64,000 bases of DNA from Bacillus sp. MYb209 (GTDB lineage Bacteria; Bacillota; Bacilli; Bacillales; Bacillaceae_G): the NCBI RefSeq assembly GCF_002975175.1, contig NZ_PCNZ01000001.1:310001-374000 (forward strand). Reading direction: 5' to 3'. The first letter of the stretch is position 1. Every line of letters begins with the position of its first letter. Below the pieces are notes generated by a model, which worked only from the letters and a program-made list of their open reading frames with translations, ran no database searches and was not told the DNA's origin. Below, one piece after another: positions 51,731 to 60,162 of this stretch. A program made the translations under genes and the position numbers.

Positions 51731-51874
51731 TTACTTTAAACGGACCTTTTCACTTTTCTCTAATTGAATCACTTTTCCATCTTGCACAACAATTGTAATT
51801 GAACCATATTTCATATCAGCAAGCATCGTTTGAATTTTTTCGGACACTTCATCAAAATGTTCCCGTACGCTCAC
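51731..51874 (-). CDS. yezD: YezD-family small protein (DUF2292)
   Basis: A 47-residue reading frame below common size cut-offs: GTG at 51874 with AAAGGGGGGC seven bases upstream. The product runs from SVREHFDEVSEKIQTML to the diagnostic KYGSITIVVQDGKVIQLEKS-EK. This matches the DUF2292/YezD pattern (YGSVxIxVxDGxVVQIE), a family found with sulfur-assimilation genes; function unknown. It is the first coding gene after the SAM riboswitch. Confidence 0.88.
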   Translation of the reverse strand: MSVREHFDEVSEKIQTMLADMKYGSITIVVQDGKVIQLEKSEKVRLK

Positions 51875-51897
51875 GCAAACAGCCCCCCTTTTTATTC

Positions 51898-51930
51898 ATA
51901 AAAAAAATCTTTCCCATTTCGAAAAGACTG
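51898..51930 (-). terminator. Expression-platform terminator of the yezD-cys riboswitch
   Basis: TCTTTTC-GAAAT-GGGAAAGA stem (51908-51927, with G-U pairs) followed by T8 on the minus strand, between aptamer and yezD. Confidence 0.75.
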
Positions 51931-51948
51931 TTCGGTAATATATTTTAC

Positions 51949-52055
51949 CTTATCTTTCAAAATGGATTCCATTTTGCTGGATTTAGCACCTTGCTTTCTA
52001 TAAGCAGGTTGCCGAGCTTCGTAGGGCCAGTTCCCTCCGCTTCTCTTGATAAGCT
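51949..52055 (-). ncRNA. SAM-I (S-box) riboswitch of the sulfate assimilation operon
   Basis: The minus strand reads CTTATCAAGAG, GCGGAGGGAACTGGCCC, GAAGC-TCGGCAACC, then AAGGTGCTAAATCCAGCA and closes with GATAAG: a textbook S-box aptamer. SAM excess should stop transcription before yezD. Confidence 0.96.
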
Positions 52056-52065
52056 TTGTATTTGT

Positions 52066-52093
52066 ATTTTATCACAATTCTGATTTTTTTCAA
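52066..52093 (-). promoter_or_regulatory. Promoter of the yezD-cys leader
   Basis: TTGAAA (52088-52093), 16-bp spacer, TAAAAT (52066-52071) on the minus strand. Confidence 0.6.
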
Positions 52094-52126
52094 TCCTAGT
52101 TTTCCGATATATTTTATTTATTTTAT

Positions 52127-52164
52127 AAAAAAGGAATTGCCCATCCTGAACAACTCCTTTTTTC
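52127..52164 (-). terminator. lysA terminator
   Basis: AAAAAAGGAGTTG...CAATTCCTTTTTT stem with T-run, just after the lysA stop. Confidence 0.82.
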
Positions 52165-52168
52165 ATAT

Positions 52169-53485
52169 TTAAACAAGTTCTTTAATACGTATGCGATCGT
52201 TCCCAATAATATTTTCATATGTTTCACGTTCTACAACAATTTGTGATGTTCCGCCTTTTGCGAAGACTACAGCCGGTCTACGAATACGATTATAATTATT
52301 AGCCATCGAATACCCATATGCTCCCGTGCAAGAAATTGCTAGTAAATCAGAAGAAGCAACTTGCGGTAGATTAATATCCCAAATCAGCATATCTCCACTT
52401 TCACAGCATTTCCCAGCAATCGAAACAAGTTCCTCATTCTCATCATTCCCTCGATTCGCCAACATGGCTTCATAACGCGCTCCATATAGAGCCGGTCTTA
52501 AATTATCTGTCATCCCACCATCGACTGAAACATATTTCCGAATACCAGGAATCTCTTTCACCGCTCCGACTGTATAAATTGTTGTTCCAGCATCACCTAC
52601 AATACTACGCCCTGGCTCAATCCATATTTCAGGAAGCGGATATTCACATAATGTAAACTGCTCTCTCACCGTACTTGTTACAGCGTGCACATACGTTTCA
52701 AGTGTTAACGGTGTATCAGACTCCGTATAACGTATACCGAAACCTCCGCCGACATTTAATACTTTCACTACATAATTTGTTCGCTCTCGCACTTCTTCTA
52801 AAAATTGACGTAATACTTCAATTGCTCGAACAAAACCAGCCGTTTCGAATATTTGCGATCCGATGTGCGAGTGAATCCCTAGCACATTATAATTTGATTT
52901 TTGCAAAGCTAGCTCAATTGCTTGCATCGCTTGACCATTTGAAACACCAAATCCAAATTTCGAATCCTCTTGACCTGTTGTTATATATTCGTGTGTATGT
53001 GCCTCTACTCCAGGCGTTACACGGATTAATATGTTCACAAATTTCCCATGTTGCACTGCTAAATCATGTAAAATTTCTAATTCTAAGAAATTATCTACCA
53101 CAAAACAACCAATATTCGCCTGAAGAGCCATAATCATTTCTTCTTCTGTTTTATTATTTCCGTGAAAATGAATGCGCGATGCCGGAAATCCTGCTTGGAG
53201 TGCAGTATATAATTCTCCTCCAGAGACAACGTCTAAAGACATATTTTCTTCACGAGCTACTCGGCACATCTCCATGCACAAGAACGCCTTGCTAGCATAT
53301 GCTACTTGATAAGAGAAACCACTTTCCTTAAAAGCACGATGAAACGCACGACATTTCCCTCGGATTGACTCTTCATCGTATACATAAAGTGGTGTTCCGT
53401 ATTGTTTTGCTAGTTGCGTCGTATCGCACCCTCCAATTTCTAAGTGTCCTTGCCCATTGATTCGGCTTGTGCCGTGAAAATACAT
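52169..53485 (-). CDS. lysA: Diaminopimelate decarboxylase LysA
   Basis: Last step of lysine synthesis: meso-diaminopimelate to L-lysine, PLP-dependent. 438 residues, fold-III alanine-racemase-like barrel with the PLP lysine in VAYASKAFLC (about 63), HFHGNNKTEEE, GIHSHIGSQ, NVGGGFGI and, near the C-terminus, the CCESGD and CTGAYGYSMANNYN motifs. ATG 53485 follows GGGAGG; the ORF lead to 53518 has no site. Controlled by the L-box upstream. Confidence 0.96.
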   Translation of the reverse strand: MYFHGTSRINGQGHLEIGGCDTTQLAKQYGTPLYVYDEESIRGKCRAFHRAFKESGFSYQVAYASKAFLCMEMCRVAREENMSLDVVSGGELYTALQAGFPASRIHFHGNNKTEEEMIMALQANIGCFVVDNFLELEILHDLAVQHGKFVNILIRVTPGVEAHTHEYITTGQEDSKFGFGVSNGQAMQAIELALQKSNYNVLGIHSHIGSQIFETAGFVRAIEVLRQFLEEVRERTNYVVKVLNVGGGFGIRYTESDTPLTLETYVHAVTSTVREQFTLCEYPLPEIWIEPGRSIVGDAGTTIYTVGAVKEIPGIRKYVSVDGGMTDNLRPALYGARYEAMLANRGNDENEELVSIAGKCCESGDMLIWDINLPQVASSDLLAISCTGAYGYSMANNYNRIRRPAVVFAKGGTSQIVVERETYENIIGNDRIRIKELV

Positions 53486-53555
53486 TTGAATTCCTCCCTT
53501 ATTTCCTCTAAAACTCATAACCCCAATCTTCTATTCATTGCAGCACGCTTTTAGA

Positions 53556-53597
53556 TAGACAAAAAACGCGCGGAACAATGTTCACACGCGTTTCTTA
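53556..53597 (-). terminator. Expression-platform terminator of the lysine riboswitch
   Basis: AAACGCGTGTGAACA-TTG-TTCCGCGCGTTT stem followed by TTT on the minus strand, between aptamer and lysA. Confidence 0.85.
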
Positions 53598-53694
53598 TTA
53601 GGAAAAATATATATTGAAAAAATAAACGAGTTGTTATCTTCTCAAAATAAGAAACCGCATCAACATCTCCAAATAGTTCTCCATAAAATAAATA

Positions 53695-53862
53695 TTATGA
53701 CAGTACTACATTTATTCAATGCAGTCCCAATATAAGAATAACGTGGTTATTCTTATATTTCGGCAATAGTCCCTTTCAACCTATGGTCACAGATTCCACT
53801 AAATCTCCCATAGCTTACTCTTTCCTATCGCGGCCTCTACCTTTGAGAGTAGATGAGGTAAG
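53695..53862 (-). ncRNA. Lysine riboswitch (L-box)
   Basis: Minus-strand blocks in order: GTAGAGGCCGCG, AAGAGTA, GGAATCTGTGA, GGTTGAAAGGGA, TGCCGAA, then the hairpin ATATAAGAATAA/TTATTCTTATAT, GGGACTGCATTGAATAAATG and ACTGTCAT. These are the conserved core segments of the lysine aptamer. Lysine should cause premature termination before lysA. Confidence 0.95.
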
Positions 53863-53898
53863 TCTATTTAATTTTCAAACATCTAATTGTTGCTATTA

Positions 53899-53928
53899 AC
53901 AATACCAAAGGAACATTTTATTTGTCAA
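53899..53928 (-). promoter_or_regulatory. Promoter of the lysA leader
   Basis: TTGACA (53923-53928), 18-bp spacer, TATTGT (53899-53904) on the minus strand. Confidence 0.6.
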
Positions 53929-53936
53929 ACAATTTT

Positions 53937-54335
53937 TTATATTGTTTTTTTACAGTTTAATTTCGTGTCATTTGGTAAGCGCTTTATAGAGATTTTTGTA
54001 ACAGTCCATTCTCCTTCTTCATTGTTAAACGTCATACTTATCTTCTCAAACGGCGGAAGTACTTTTCCACCTATTCCTGATTCATATTTCGTTATTTCAA
54101 TTACTGCTTGAAATAAATATGTACCGCTATAAAGTTTTTTTAGACTAATAATTTTAGGACAATCAAACGGTTTTAATTTTCCATATTGTTTCTCAATCGC
54201 TTCATTTATTTTTGGAAATAACACAGAATAAAGAGCATCTTCCATGAGCGGTGCATCATATTGTGCTACTGATACACTCGGTGAAACAAAAAGCATAAAA
54301 CTAATGCATACTATAAAATATAATAATTTCCGCAT
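53937..54335 (-). CDS. DUF3888 secreted protein
   Basis: 132 residues: signal peptide (RKLLYFIVCISFMLFVSPSVSVA), then a DUF3888 domain with DAPLMEDALYSVLFPKINEAIEKQYG, one Cys pair (FDCPKII and KLNCKK) and VIEITKYESGIGG. The function of the family is unknown; other Bacillus genomes carry several copies. The second of two adjacent ATG codons (54335) is better spaced from CGGAGG. Confidence 0.8.
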   Translation of the reverse strand: MRKLLYFIVCISFMLFVSPSVSVAQYDAPLMEDALYSVLFPKINEAIEKQYGKLKPFDCPKIISLKKLYSGTYLFQAVIEITKYESGIGGKVLPPFEKISMTFNNEEGEWTVTKISIKRLPNDTKLNCKKTI

Positions 54336-54596
54336 CATAACCTCCGTATCATTACGCGATACTTTCCATGTTTAACGAATGATAATAATCATACATAGAA
54401 ATTCCATTTTATTGTCTCCCACTTCGCTTTTTCTACTCAATTGTTACAAAAAAAGCCCACAACTCCCCTTTATTTTCGTATAATGATACTCATAGTATAA
54501 TAATCATAATAATAAAGGACTGTTCGTATATATATAGTGAGACGATTTTCAAACAAACTCACATGAACTGTCATGCTTTTAGGAGAGGAGTATATT

Positions 54597-56483
54597 ATGC
54601 TAAAACATTTGTTTCCAAAACTGCGATTTGCACTCGTTGCGGTCGTTTTATTATGGATTAAAACATATATTGTGTACAAGCTAGCATTTGATATTAAAAT
54701 TGATAACTTCTTTGAAGAATTTATGCTTTTTATTAACCCAATAGCTTCATTACTTTTATTTTTCGGTTTAGCTTTACTTGCATCTAAGTACCGAAACCGA
54801 ATTATTATTGGAATTAGTTTTATACTGTCATTTATTTTATTTGGAAATGCAATGTTTTACGGGTTCTATAACGATTTTGTTACTTTCCCTGTTTTATTCC
54901 AAACAAATAATATGGCTGACTTAGGAACGAGCATTAAAGAGCTCTTTACGTACAAAACATTACTTTTATTTGCAGATGCAATTATTTTAATGTTTATTTC
55001 ACGTAAATTCCCATCATTTTGTGACAGGGCGCCACTTTCTCGTTCTGAAAAACGGACTTTCTTTAGTGGTGTAACAGCGCTATTGGCACTGCAAATTGCT
55101 GTTTCAGTTATTTACAAACCACAAATGTTCTCACGCTCATTTGATCGTCAAACTGTCGTGAAAAATTTAGGTTTATACACATATCATCTATTCGATATTA
55201 CACTTCAATCTAAATCTTCGGCTGAACGTGTATTTGCAAGTGGCGACGGATTCTCCGAAATTAAAAATTATACTGACGCAAAAGATAAGCAAGTTGATAA
55301 AAACTTATTCGGAGCTGCAAAAGGTAAAAATGTAATTTTAATTTCAATGGAATCTACACAAAGTTTTGTTATTAATAAAAAAATAAATGGAAAAGAGATT
55401 ACTCCATTTTTAAATGAGTTTATAAAAGATAGTTTTTACTTCGATAACTTCTATCATCAAACGGGACAAGGTAAAACTTCCGATGCTGAATTTATCGTTG
55501 AAAACTCCCTTTATCCGTTAGATCGTGGTTCTGTATTCTTTACTCATGCAACAAATGAATATACTGCCACACCAGAACAGTTAAAGAAATATGGATATTC
55601 TTCCGCTGTCTTCCATTCAAACGATAAAACATTTTGGAATCGTGATGTAATGTATCCTGCACTTGGATATGATCGTTATTTTAATTTAAATGATTACGTA
55701 GGCACTGAACAAATGTCTGTCGGTTGGGGATTAAAAGATAAAGAGTTCTTTGAACAATCTATTCCAAAGTTAAAATCTTTACCACAACCGTTCTATACAA
55801 AATTTATTACTTTAACAAATCATTTTCCGTTTCTTCTAAATCCAGAAGATCAATATGTTGATGAGTTTAATTCAGAAAGCGATGTTCTAAACCGCTATTT
55901 CCCAACGGTCCGCTACACGGATGAAGCTCTTAAATTATTCATTAACCAATTGAAAGAAGAAGGATTATACGATAATTCCGTTATTGTCATTTATGGTGAT
56001 CATTATGGTATTTCTGAAAACCATAATGCAGCTATGGCTCAGTTCCTTGGGAAAGACGCTATTACACCGTTTGATTCTATGCAATTACAACGCGTACCTC
56101 TCATTATTCATGTGCCAGGTCAAGAAGGAAAAGTCATTTCTAAAGTATCAGGACAAATTGATATTAAACCAACGCTACTTCATTTACTTGGTATTAAAAC
56201 AAATCAATCCATTGAATTTGGAACTGACTTATTTATAAAAGAAAAAGACCCTCTTATGGTAATGCGCGATGGTAGTTTTGTAACAGAGGATTATGTTTAT
56301 ACAAAAAATATGTGCTACAAAAGAAGCTCAGGTGAAGAGGCAGATGTAACACTATGCCAGCCGTATATTGAAAAAGCAAAAACAGATTTAAAACTCTCCG
56401 ACAAACTGATTTATGGAGATTTATTACGATTCGATCCTAACAATCGATATAAAACTGGAACGATGACAACGAAATTTGAATAA
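54597..56483 (+). CDS. LTA synthase family protein (LtaS-type)
   Basis: Polymerises glycerol phosphate from phosphatidylglycerol into lipoteichoic acid, or primes it. 628 residues: five N-terminal spans (to about residue 200), then an outside sulfatase-like domain with Mn site ISMESTQSF (Glu about 257), nucleophile Thr in TGQGKTSDAEF (about 297), DRYFNLNDY, TLTNHFPF and YGDHYGIS (Asp-His, about 469). ATG 54597 follows GAGAGGAG. Several paralogues (LtaS, YfnI, YqgS, YvgJ) exist in bacilli; which this is cannot be told here. Confidence 0.92.
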   Translation: MLKHLFPKLRFALVAVVLLWIKTYIVYKLAFDIKIDNFFEEFMLFINPIASLLLFFGLALLASKYRNRIIIGISFILSFILFGNAMFYGFYNDFVTFPVLFQTNNMADLGTSIKELFTYKTLLLFADAIILMFISRKFPSFCDRAPLSRSEKRTFFSGVTALLALQIAVSVIYKPQMFSRSFDRQTVVKNLGLYTYHLFDITLQSKSSAERVFASGDGFSEIKNYTDAKDKQVDKNLFGAAKGKNVILISMESTQSFVINKKINGKEITPFLNEFIKDSFYFDNFYHQTGQGKTSDAEFIVENSLYPLDRGSVFFTHATNEYTATPEQLKKYGYSSAVFHSNDKTFWNRDVMYPALGYDRYFNLNDYVGTEQMSVGWGLKDKEFFEQSIPKLKSLPQPFYTKFITLTNHFPFLLNPEDQYVDEFNSESDVLNRYFPTVRYTDEALKLFINQLKEEGLYDNSVIVIYGDHYGISENHNAAMAQFLGKDAITPFDSMQLQRVPLIIHVPGQEGKVISKVSGQIDIKPTLLHLLGIKTNQSIEFGTDLFIKEKDPLMVMRDGSFVTEDYVYTKNMCYKRSSGEEADVTLCQPYIEKAKTDLKLSDKLIYGDLLRFDPNNRYKTGTMTTKFE

Positions 56484-56484
56484 T

Positions 56485-56521
56485 GAAAGAAGCAACTTTA
56501 TGAAAAGTTGCTTCTTTTTTA
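56485..56521 (+). terminator. Terminator of the LTA synthase gene
   Basis: GAAAGAAGCAACTTT-ATG-AAAAGTTGCTTCTTTTTT. Confidence 0.88.
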
Positions 56522-56648
56522 CTTACACTTCAAATCTTTCACCAATTGGGAATTTTTTTCGTATGAGAAAGAAATTTATGGTATGATAAAATAAGTAAAC
56601 TTTCATACACTAATTAAGAATTTATAACAGAAAGCAAGGGATCAGATT

Positions 56649-57350
56649 TTGTATAGAGCAGCTATTCCAAACTTATTTACGCTCGGAAATTTATATAGCG
56701 GATTTTTGTCAATCGGCTATGCATCTTTAGGATATTATAAATCAGCTGCTATTTTAGTACTGATCGGGATGATGTTAGACAGTCTTGATGGTCGTGTCGC
56801 TCGTTTATTACGCGTTGATTCACAAATGGGAAAAGAGCTTGATTCACTCGCGGATGTTGTAACATTTGGCGCAGCACCTGCTGTTTTAATGTATTACACA
56901 TCTTTTTCCAACTACGGAATCATTGGACTATACATAGCGGGATTATTCCCTCTGTTCGGAGCATATCGCTTAGCACGATTTAATGTAACACCATCTTCTA
57001 CTTCTATGAAATATTTCACTGGAGTTCCGATTACTGCAGCAGGAGGGCTTGTCGCTTTCTTAACATTATTTTCACATACCATTCCAAAAATCGTTCTCAT
57101 TACCGTATTTGTAACGTTCGCATTTTTAATGGTGAGCCGTGTTCGTATCCCAAGTTTAAAAGACGTACCAATTCCACGATATAGCATAATTATTACACTA
57201 TTTTTAGTTGGAATTATTATTACAATGTACCAAACAAGTTTTGGCAACATTTCTGTTTTCTTATTCATTGCCATTCCACTATACATTTTGTATATGTTAT
57301 CTCAATTTATTAGACAAAGACCTTCTAAAAAAGCAAATAAAGAAAAATAA
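56649..57350 (+). CDS. pssA: CDP-diacylglycerol-serine O-phosphatidyltransferase
   Basis: Makes phosphatidylserine, the precursor of phosphatidylethanolamine. 233 residues, several spans, with the CDP-alcohol phosphotransferase motif DGRVARLLRVDSQMGKELD-SLAD (D-G-x2-A-R...G-x3-D-x3-D, about 47-70). TTG start at 56649 behind AAGGGATC. The psd gene, often next to pssA in bacilli, is not adjacent. Confidence 0.93.
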   Translation: MYRAAIPNLFTLGNLYSGFLSIGYASLGYYKSAAILVLIGMMLDSLDGRVARLLRVDSQMGKELDSLADVVTFGAAPAVLMYYTSFSNYGIIGLYIAGLFPLFGAYRLARFNVTPSSTSMKYFTGVPITAAGGLVAFLTLFSHTIPKIVLITVFVTFAFLMVSRVRIPSLKDVPIPRYSIIITLFLVGIIITMYQTSFGNISVFLFIAIPLYILYMLSQFIRQRPSKKANKEK

Positions 57351-57351
57351 G

Positions 57352-57382
57352 AAAAACCTTCCGTTTCGGAAGGTTTCTTTTT
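57352..57382 (+). terminator. pssA terminator
   Basis: AAAACCTTCC-GTTT-CGGAAGGTTTCTTTTT. Confidence 0.85.
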
Positions 57383-57383
57383 A

Positions 57384-57440
57384 TCTCGCTATTTACGGGT
57401 AGCCCGATTGGTGAGGGCTAATAATCAAAGAGAGGATGGA
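57384..57440. repeat. bcr-like repeat fragment, copy 5
   Basis: CGCTATTTACGGGTAGCCCGATTGGTGAGGGCTAATAATC; its reverse complement shares GATTATTAG and ACCAATCGGG...CCCGTAAATAG with copy 1 and the first part with copy 4. Confidence 0.6.
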
Positions 57441-57445
57441 CACCC

Positions 57446-58417
57446 TTATTTTGTAACCAATACTTTTTGATTTACAGGTGTTACAGGTTCTTCACCATTT
57501 AATACAGCTAAAATATTTCTTACTGCCATTTCAGCCATTGCATCACGCGTTTCGAATGTTGCATTCCCTACGTGAGGAGCAAGTACCACATTCTTTAATC
57601 CTTTTAGCTCTTCTGTAATTTTCGGTTCAAATTCAAACACGTCAAGAGCTGCACCTTCAATTTCATTTGTTTTTAGTGCATGAGCAAGTGCAAATTCATT
57701 CATAATTGGTCCACGTGAAGCATTTACAATATATGCTGTTTTCTTCATCATTTTAAACTGTTCTTCATCAATCATATGATGTAATTTCGGGTTATAAGCA
57801 CAGTTAATTGTAATAAAGTCTGCTGTTTGTAATAATTCTTCCAATGTTACATATGTTGCTCCCAGTTCACTTTCAGCTTCAGGCTTACGATTTGGCCCTG
57901 TATATAAAATATCCATTCCAAATGCTTTCGCACGCTTTGCAACTGCCTTCCCAATTTCTCCAAGGCCAATAATTCCAATTGTCTTACCGTGCACTTCACG
58001 ACCCAAGAAAAATAATGGTGCCCAGCCGTTAAATCCAGTTGTACGACATAACGTATCCCCTTCAGGAATTCTACGTGCCGCTGCTAAAAGAAGTGCAAAT
58101 GTTAATTCTGCTGTCGCTTCAGTTGATACTTTCGGTGTATTCGATACTGTAATTCCTTTTTCTCCTGCATACGTGAAATCAATATTATCGTAACCAGCAC
58201 CGTAGTTTGCAACAATCTTTAAATTAGATGCCGCATCAATAACTTCTTTCGTCACCTTTGTAGAAAGTAAACTTAACAATGCATCTTTATCTCTTACACG
58301 CTCTGTTAATTCCTTTAAAGAAATTAACTCTTCTTTATCGTACATTTCTACATCATGATTCTTTAATAGTTCTAATCCGATTTCTGGAATTTTCCCTGCT
58401 ACTAATATTTTCGCCAC
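57446..58417 (-). CDS. D-isomer-specific 2-hydroxyacid dehydrogenase
   Basis: 323 residues: NAD(P)H-dependent reductase/dehydrogenase of 2-keto/2-hydroxy acids (glyoxylate/hydroxypyruvate type). Rossmann motif IGLGEIGKAVAKRAKAFGM (about 150), catalytic Arg in NASRGP (about 232), Glu in DVFEFEP (about 261), His in LAPHVGNATFETR (about 281). Start GTG 58417 is six bases from AGAGGTG; three more in-frame codons to 58426 overlap that site. Substrate not determinable. Confidence 0.88.
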   Translation of the reverse strand: MAKILVAGKIPEIGLELLKNHDVEMYDKEELISLKELTERVRDKDALLSLLSTKVTKEVIDAASNLKIVANYGAGYDNIDFTYAGEKGITVSNTPKVSTEATAELTFALLLAAARRIPEGDTLCRTTGFNGWAPLFFLGREVHGKTIGIIGLGEIGKAVAKRAKAFGMDILYTGPNRKPEAESELGATYVTLEELLQTADFITINCAYNPKLHHMIDEEQFKMMKKTAYIVNASRGPIMNEFALAHALKTNEIEGAALDVFEFEPKITEELKGLKNVVLAPHVGNATFETRDAMAEMAVRNILAVLNGEEPVTPVNQKVLVTK

Positions 58418-58530
58418 TACTAACACCTCTTCTATAGAAAATAAGATATCTCTTATATTTCATTGTAAGAAATCCACATATAAAAACCAAGGAATTTGAT
58501 TATAGTTTTGAAAATCGACACTTTTCCATA

Positions 58531-58563
58531 AAAAAAGAGGAGATGCAACTCTCCCCTCTTTTT
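58531..58563 (-). terminator. Terminator of the small acidic protein gene
   Basis: AGAGGGGAGA-GTTGCA-TCTCCTCTTTTTTTA on the minus strand, at the stop of the 54-residue gene. Confidence 0.75.
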
Positions 58564-58726
58564 ACGCTTTTTCTTGCGATTCTTTCCCAAGCTTCGCATC
58601 GATTGTTCCTTCTGCAACTGTATCGCTAATTTGTTCCTCAATAACAGAGTTAGCTGTATTACTCGTTTCAGAAGTATAGGCTTGCTCCGCCACTTGTACG
58701 TTTTGTTTATTTTGTTGTTCCGCCAT
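58562..58726 (-). CDS. Small acidic hydrophilic protein (54 residues)
   Basis: A short frame missed by a 60-residue cut-off: ATG 58726 directly after AAAAGGAGGGTGGAAA. The product (MAEQQNKQNVQVAEQ...IDAKLGKESQEKA) is Gln/Glu/Ser-rich, has no Cys or Trp, and is probably unstructured. Its composition resembles small spore or stress proteins, but no family is recognised. Own terminator; a longer frame in another phase (58453-58764) is an overlap artefact. Confidence 0.75.
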   Translation of the reverse strand: MAEQQNKQNVQVAEQAYTSETSNTANSVIEEQISDTVAEGTIDAKLGKESQEKA

Positions 58727-58794
58727 TTTCCACCCTCCTTTTTATTCTTTCTTATTTTGAACAAAAAGGGTGGTTTTCATCAAAAAATCGTGCT

Positions 58795-59814
58795 TCATTT
58801 TAAAATTGTCACTTCTTCTTCAAGCAATCTCATCGTTCTTACTCGTTTCGTAAATGTAGCTATGTGAGAAATATCATGATTGCGTAATGTCTTTATATTC
58901 TCTTTCACATACTTTCCTAAATCATTCGGATAATGAGCATCTGAGGATAGAGTAATCGGAACTCCATGTTTAGCTAATACTTGTAAATAAAGCGGACTTG
59001 GACACATTTCGCGCACAGGATAACGATAGTACAACCCTGCATTTATTTCTGTTGCTGTATTTGTTTCCACTAAAGCACGAGCGATTTCCTTATAATAAGA
59101 AAGCTGTTCATTCTCATCTAACCGGTAATTAAATACTTTTATGTTATCGAGGTGAGCTATAATATCAAAGAGCTCAGAACGAACGGCACTTTCAACTGTA
59201 GCGAAAAACGTGTGATATAAAGTATGTAACTCATGCGTACCAAAATACTCTTTCGTATCTGGATTATCAAATCCCCATCCATCTATAAAATGGACCGAAC
59301 CGATTACATAATCAAAGTCTCCTAATGCTAGTAAGCCTTTTAACTCTTGTTCACCCCCGATAAAATAATCCGCTTCAATTCCAAGTTTGAGCGTTACCCC
59401 TTGTTTATTCCATCTCTCTTTTGCCTCTTCTATCGCCTTTGTAAAATCATAAAGAGACGTTACTCTTACTTGATCTAACCATTCTTTTTGTAAACGACCA
59501 AGCTTAGAATCACTAATATCTACATACTTTTCATAATATCCTTTCGCTTCATGAAAACGATATAAATGATCGACAATACCAACTTCTTTTATACCTTTTC
59601 GCAAAGCCTCTTCTAAATATAAATCAATCCATTTCGCTGTAAATGGACCTTCCTTCACACGTTTTTTCAGGCGTTCTTGTGTTTTCATAAGCCATTCCAT
59701 TGAATGTTTATCTTCTTTAAGCGGTTCAAAATATTGTAGTGCATCATTTATTTTAGCAAGCCAGCCTATTGAATATGGGCCTTCCTCTAAATGAAGATGA
59801 TAATCTACTTTCAT
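58795..59814 (-). CDS. PHP-domain histidinol-phosphatase-like protein
   Basis: 339 residues with PHP metal-binding motifs: DYHLHLEEG at the start (HxH), GIVDHLYRFHEA (about 101), GIEADYFIGGE (about 166), GSVHFIDGW (about 188), FDIIAHLDNIKVF and SSDAHYPNDLGKY near 300. It follows hisE by 14 bp at the distal end of the his operon, so histidinol-phosphate is the likely substrate, replacing the N-terminal phosphatase absent from HisB here. Longer than HisK/HisJ (~270), with an insertion at ~12-90. Confidence 0.85.
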   Translation of the reverse strand: MKVDYHLHLEEGPYSIGWLAKINDALQYFEPLKEDKHSMEWLMKTQERLKKRVKEGPFTAKWIDLYLEEALRKGIKEVGIVDHLYRFHEAKGYYEKYVDISDSKLGRLQKEWLDQVRVTSLYDFTKAIEEAKERWNKQGVTLKLGIEADYFIGGEQELKGLLALGDFDYVIGSVHFIDGWGFDNPDTKEYFGTHELHTLYHTFFATVESAVRSELFDIIAHLDNIKVFNYRLDENEQLSYYKEIARALVETNTATEINAGLYYRYPVREMCPSPLYLQVLAKHGVPITLSSDAHYPNDLGKYVKENIKTLRNHDISHIATFTKRVRTMRLLEEEVTILK

Positions 59815-59828
59815 CCATATTCCCCCCC

Positions 59829-60152
59829 TTATAATGTATCTATTTCTCTTCGATCCCCTACTCTCGAAAGCTTTCCATTTCTTTCTTTCACTTCTTGCAT
59901 GACATCTTCTAATGAAATATTTTTTTCAGCTAATAGAACAAAACAGTGATAAAACACATCAACCATTTCTTTTACTAGTTCTTCTTTATCATTATTTTTA
60001 GACGCAATAATTACTTCTGTGCACTCCTCACCAATTTTCTTTAAAATTTTATCTTCACCTTTTGAAAATAAATAATTCGTATATGATTCAGAGAGTGGAT
60101 TTTTCTTTCGTTCTTCAATTGTTTCAAATAATAACTTAAGGATATCTTCCAT
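59829..60152 (-). CDS. hisE: Phosphoribosyl-ATP pyrophosphatase HisE
   Basis: Second step of histidine synthesis: hydrolyses PR-ATP to PR-AMP. 107 residues, all-helical MazG-like fold with [18 protein letters not shown] (about 35-52) and [15 protein letters not shown] separate gene here, whereas it is fused to hisI in many bacteria (HisIE); 10 bp after hisI. Confidence 0.95.
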   Translation of the reverse strand: MEDILKLLFETIEERKKNPLSESYTNYLFSKGEDKILKKIGEECTEVIIASKNNDKEELVKEMVDVFYHCFVLLAEKNISLEDVMQEVKERNGKLSRVGDRREIDTL

Positions 60153-60162
60153 ATGTATCCCC

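Noticed and set aside
54361-54400. Fur-box-like ATGATAATAATCAT upstream of the DUF3888 gene
   Set aside because: Only half of the 19-bp box matches and AT-rich DNA gives such hits by chance.
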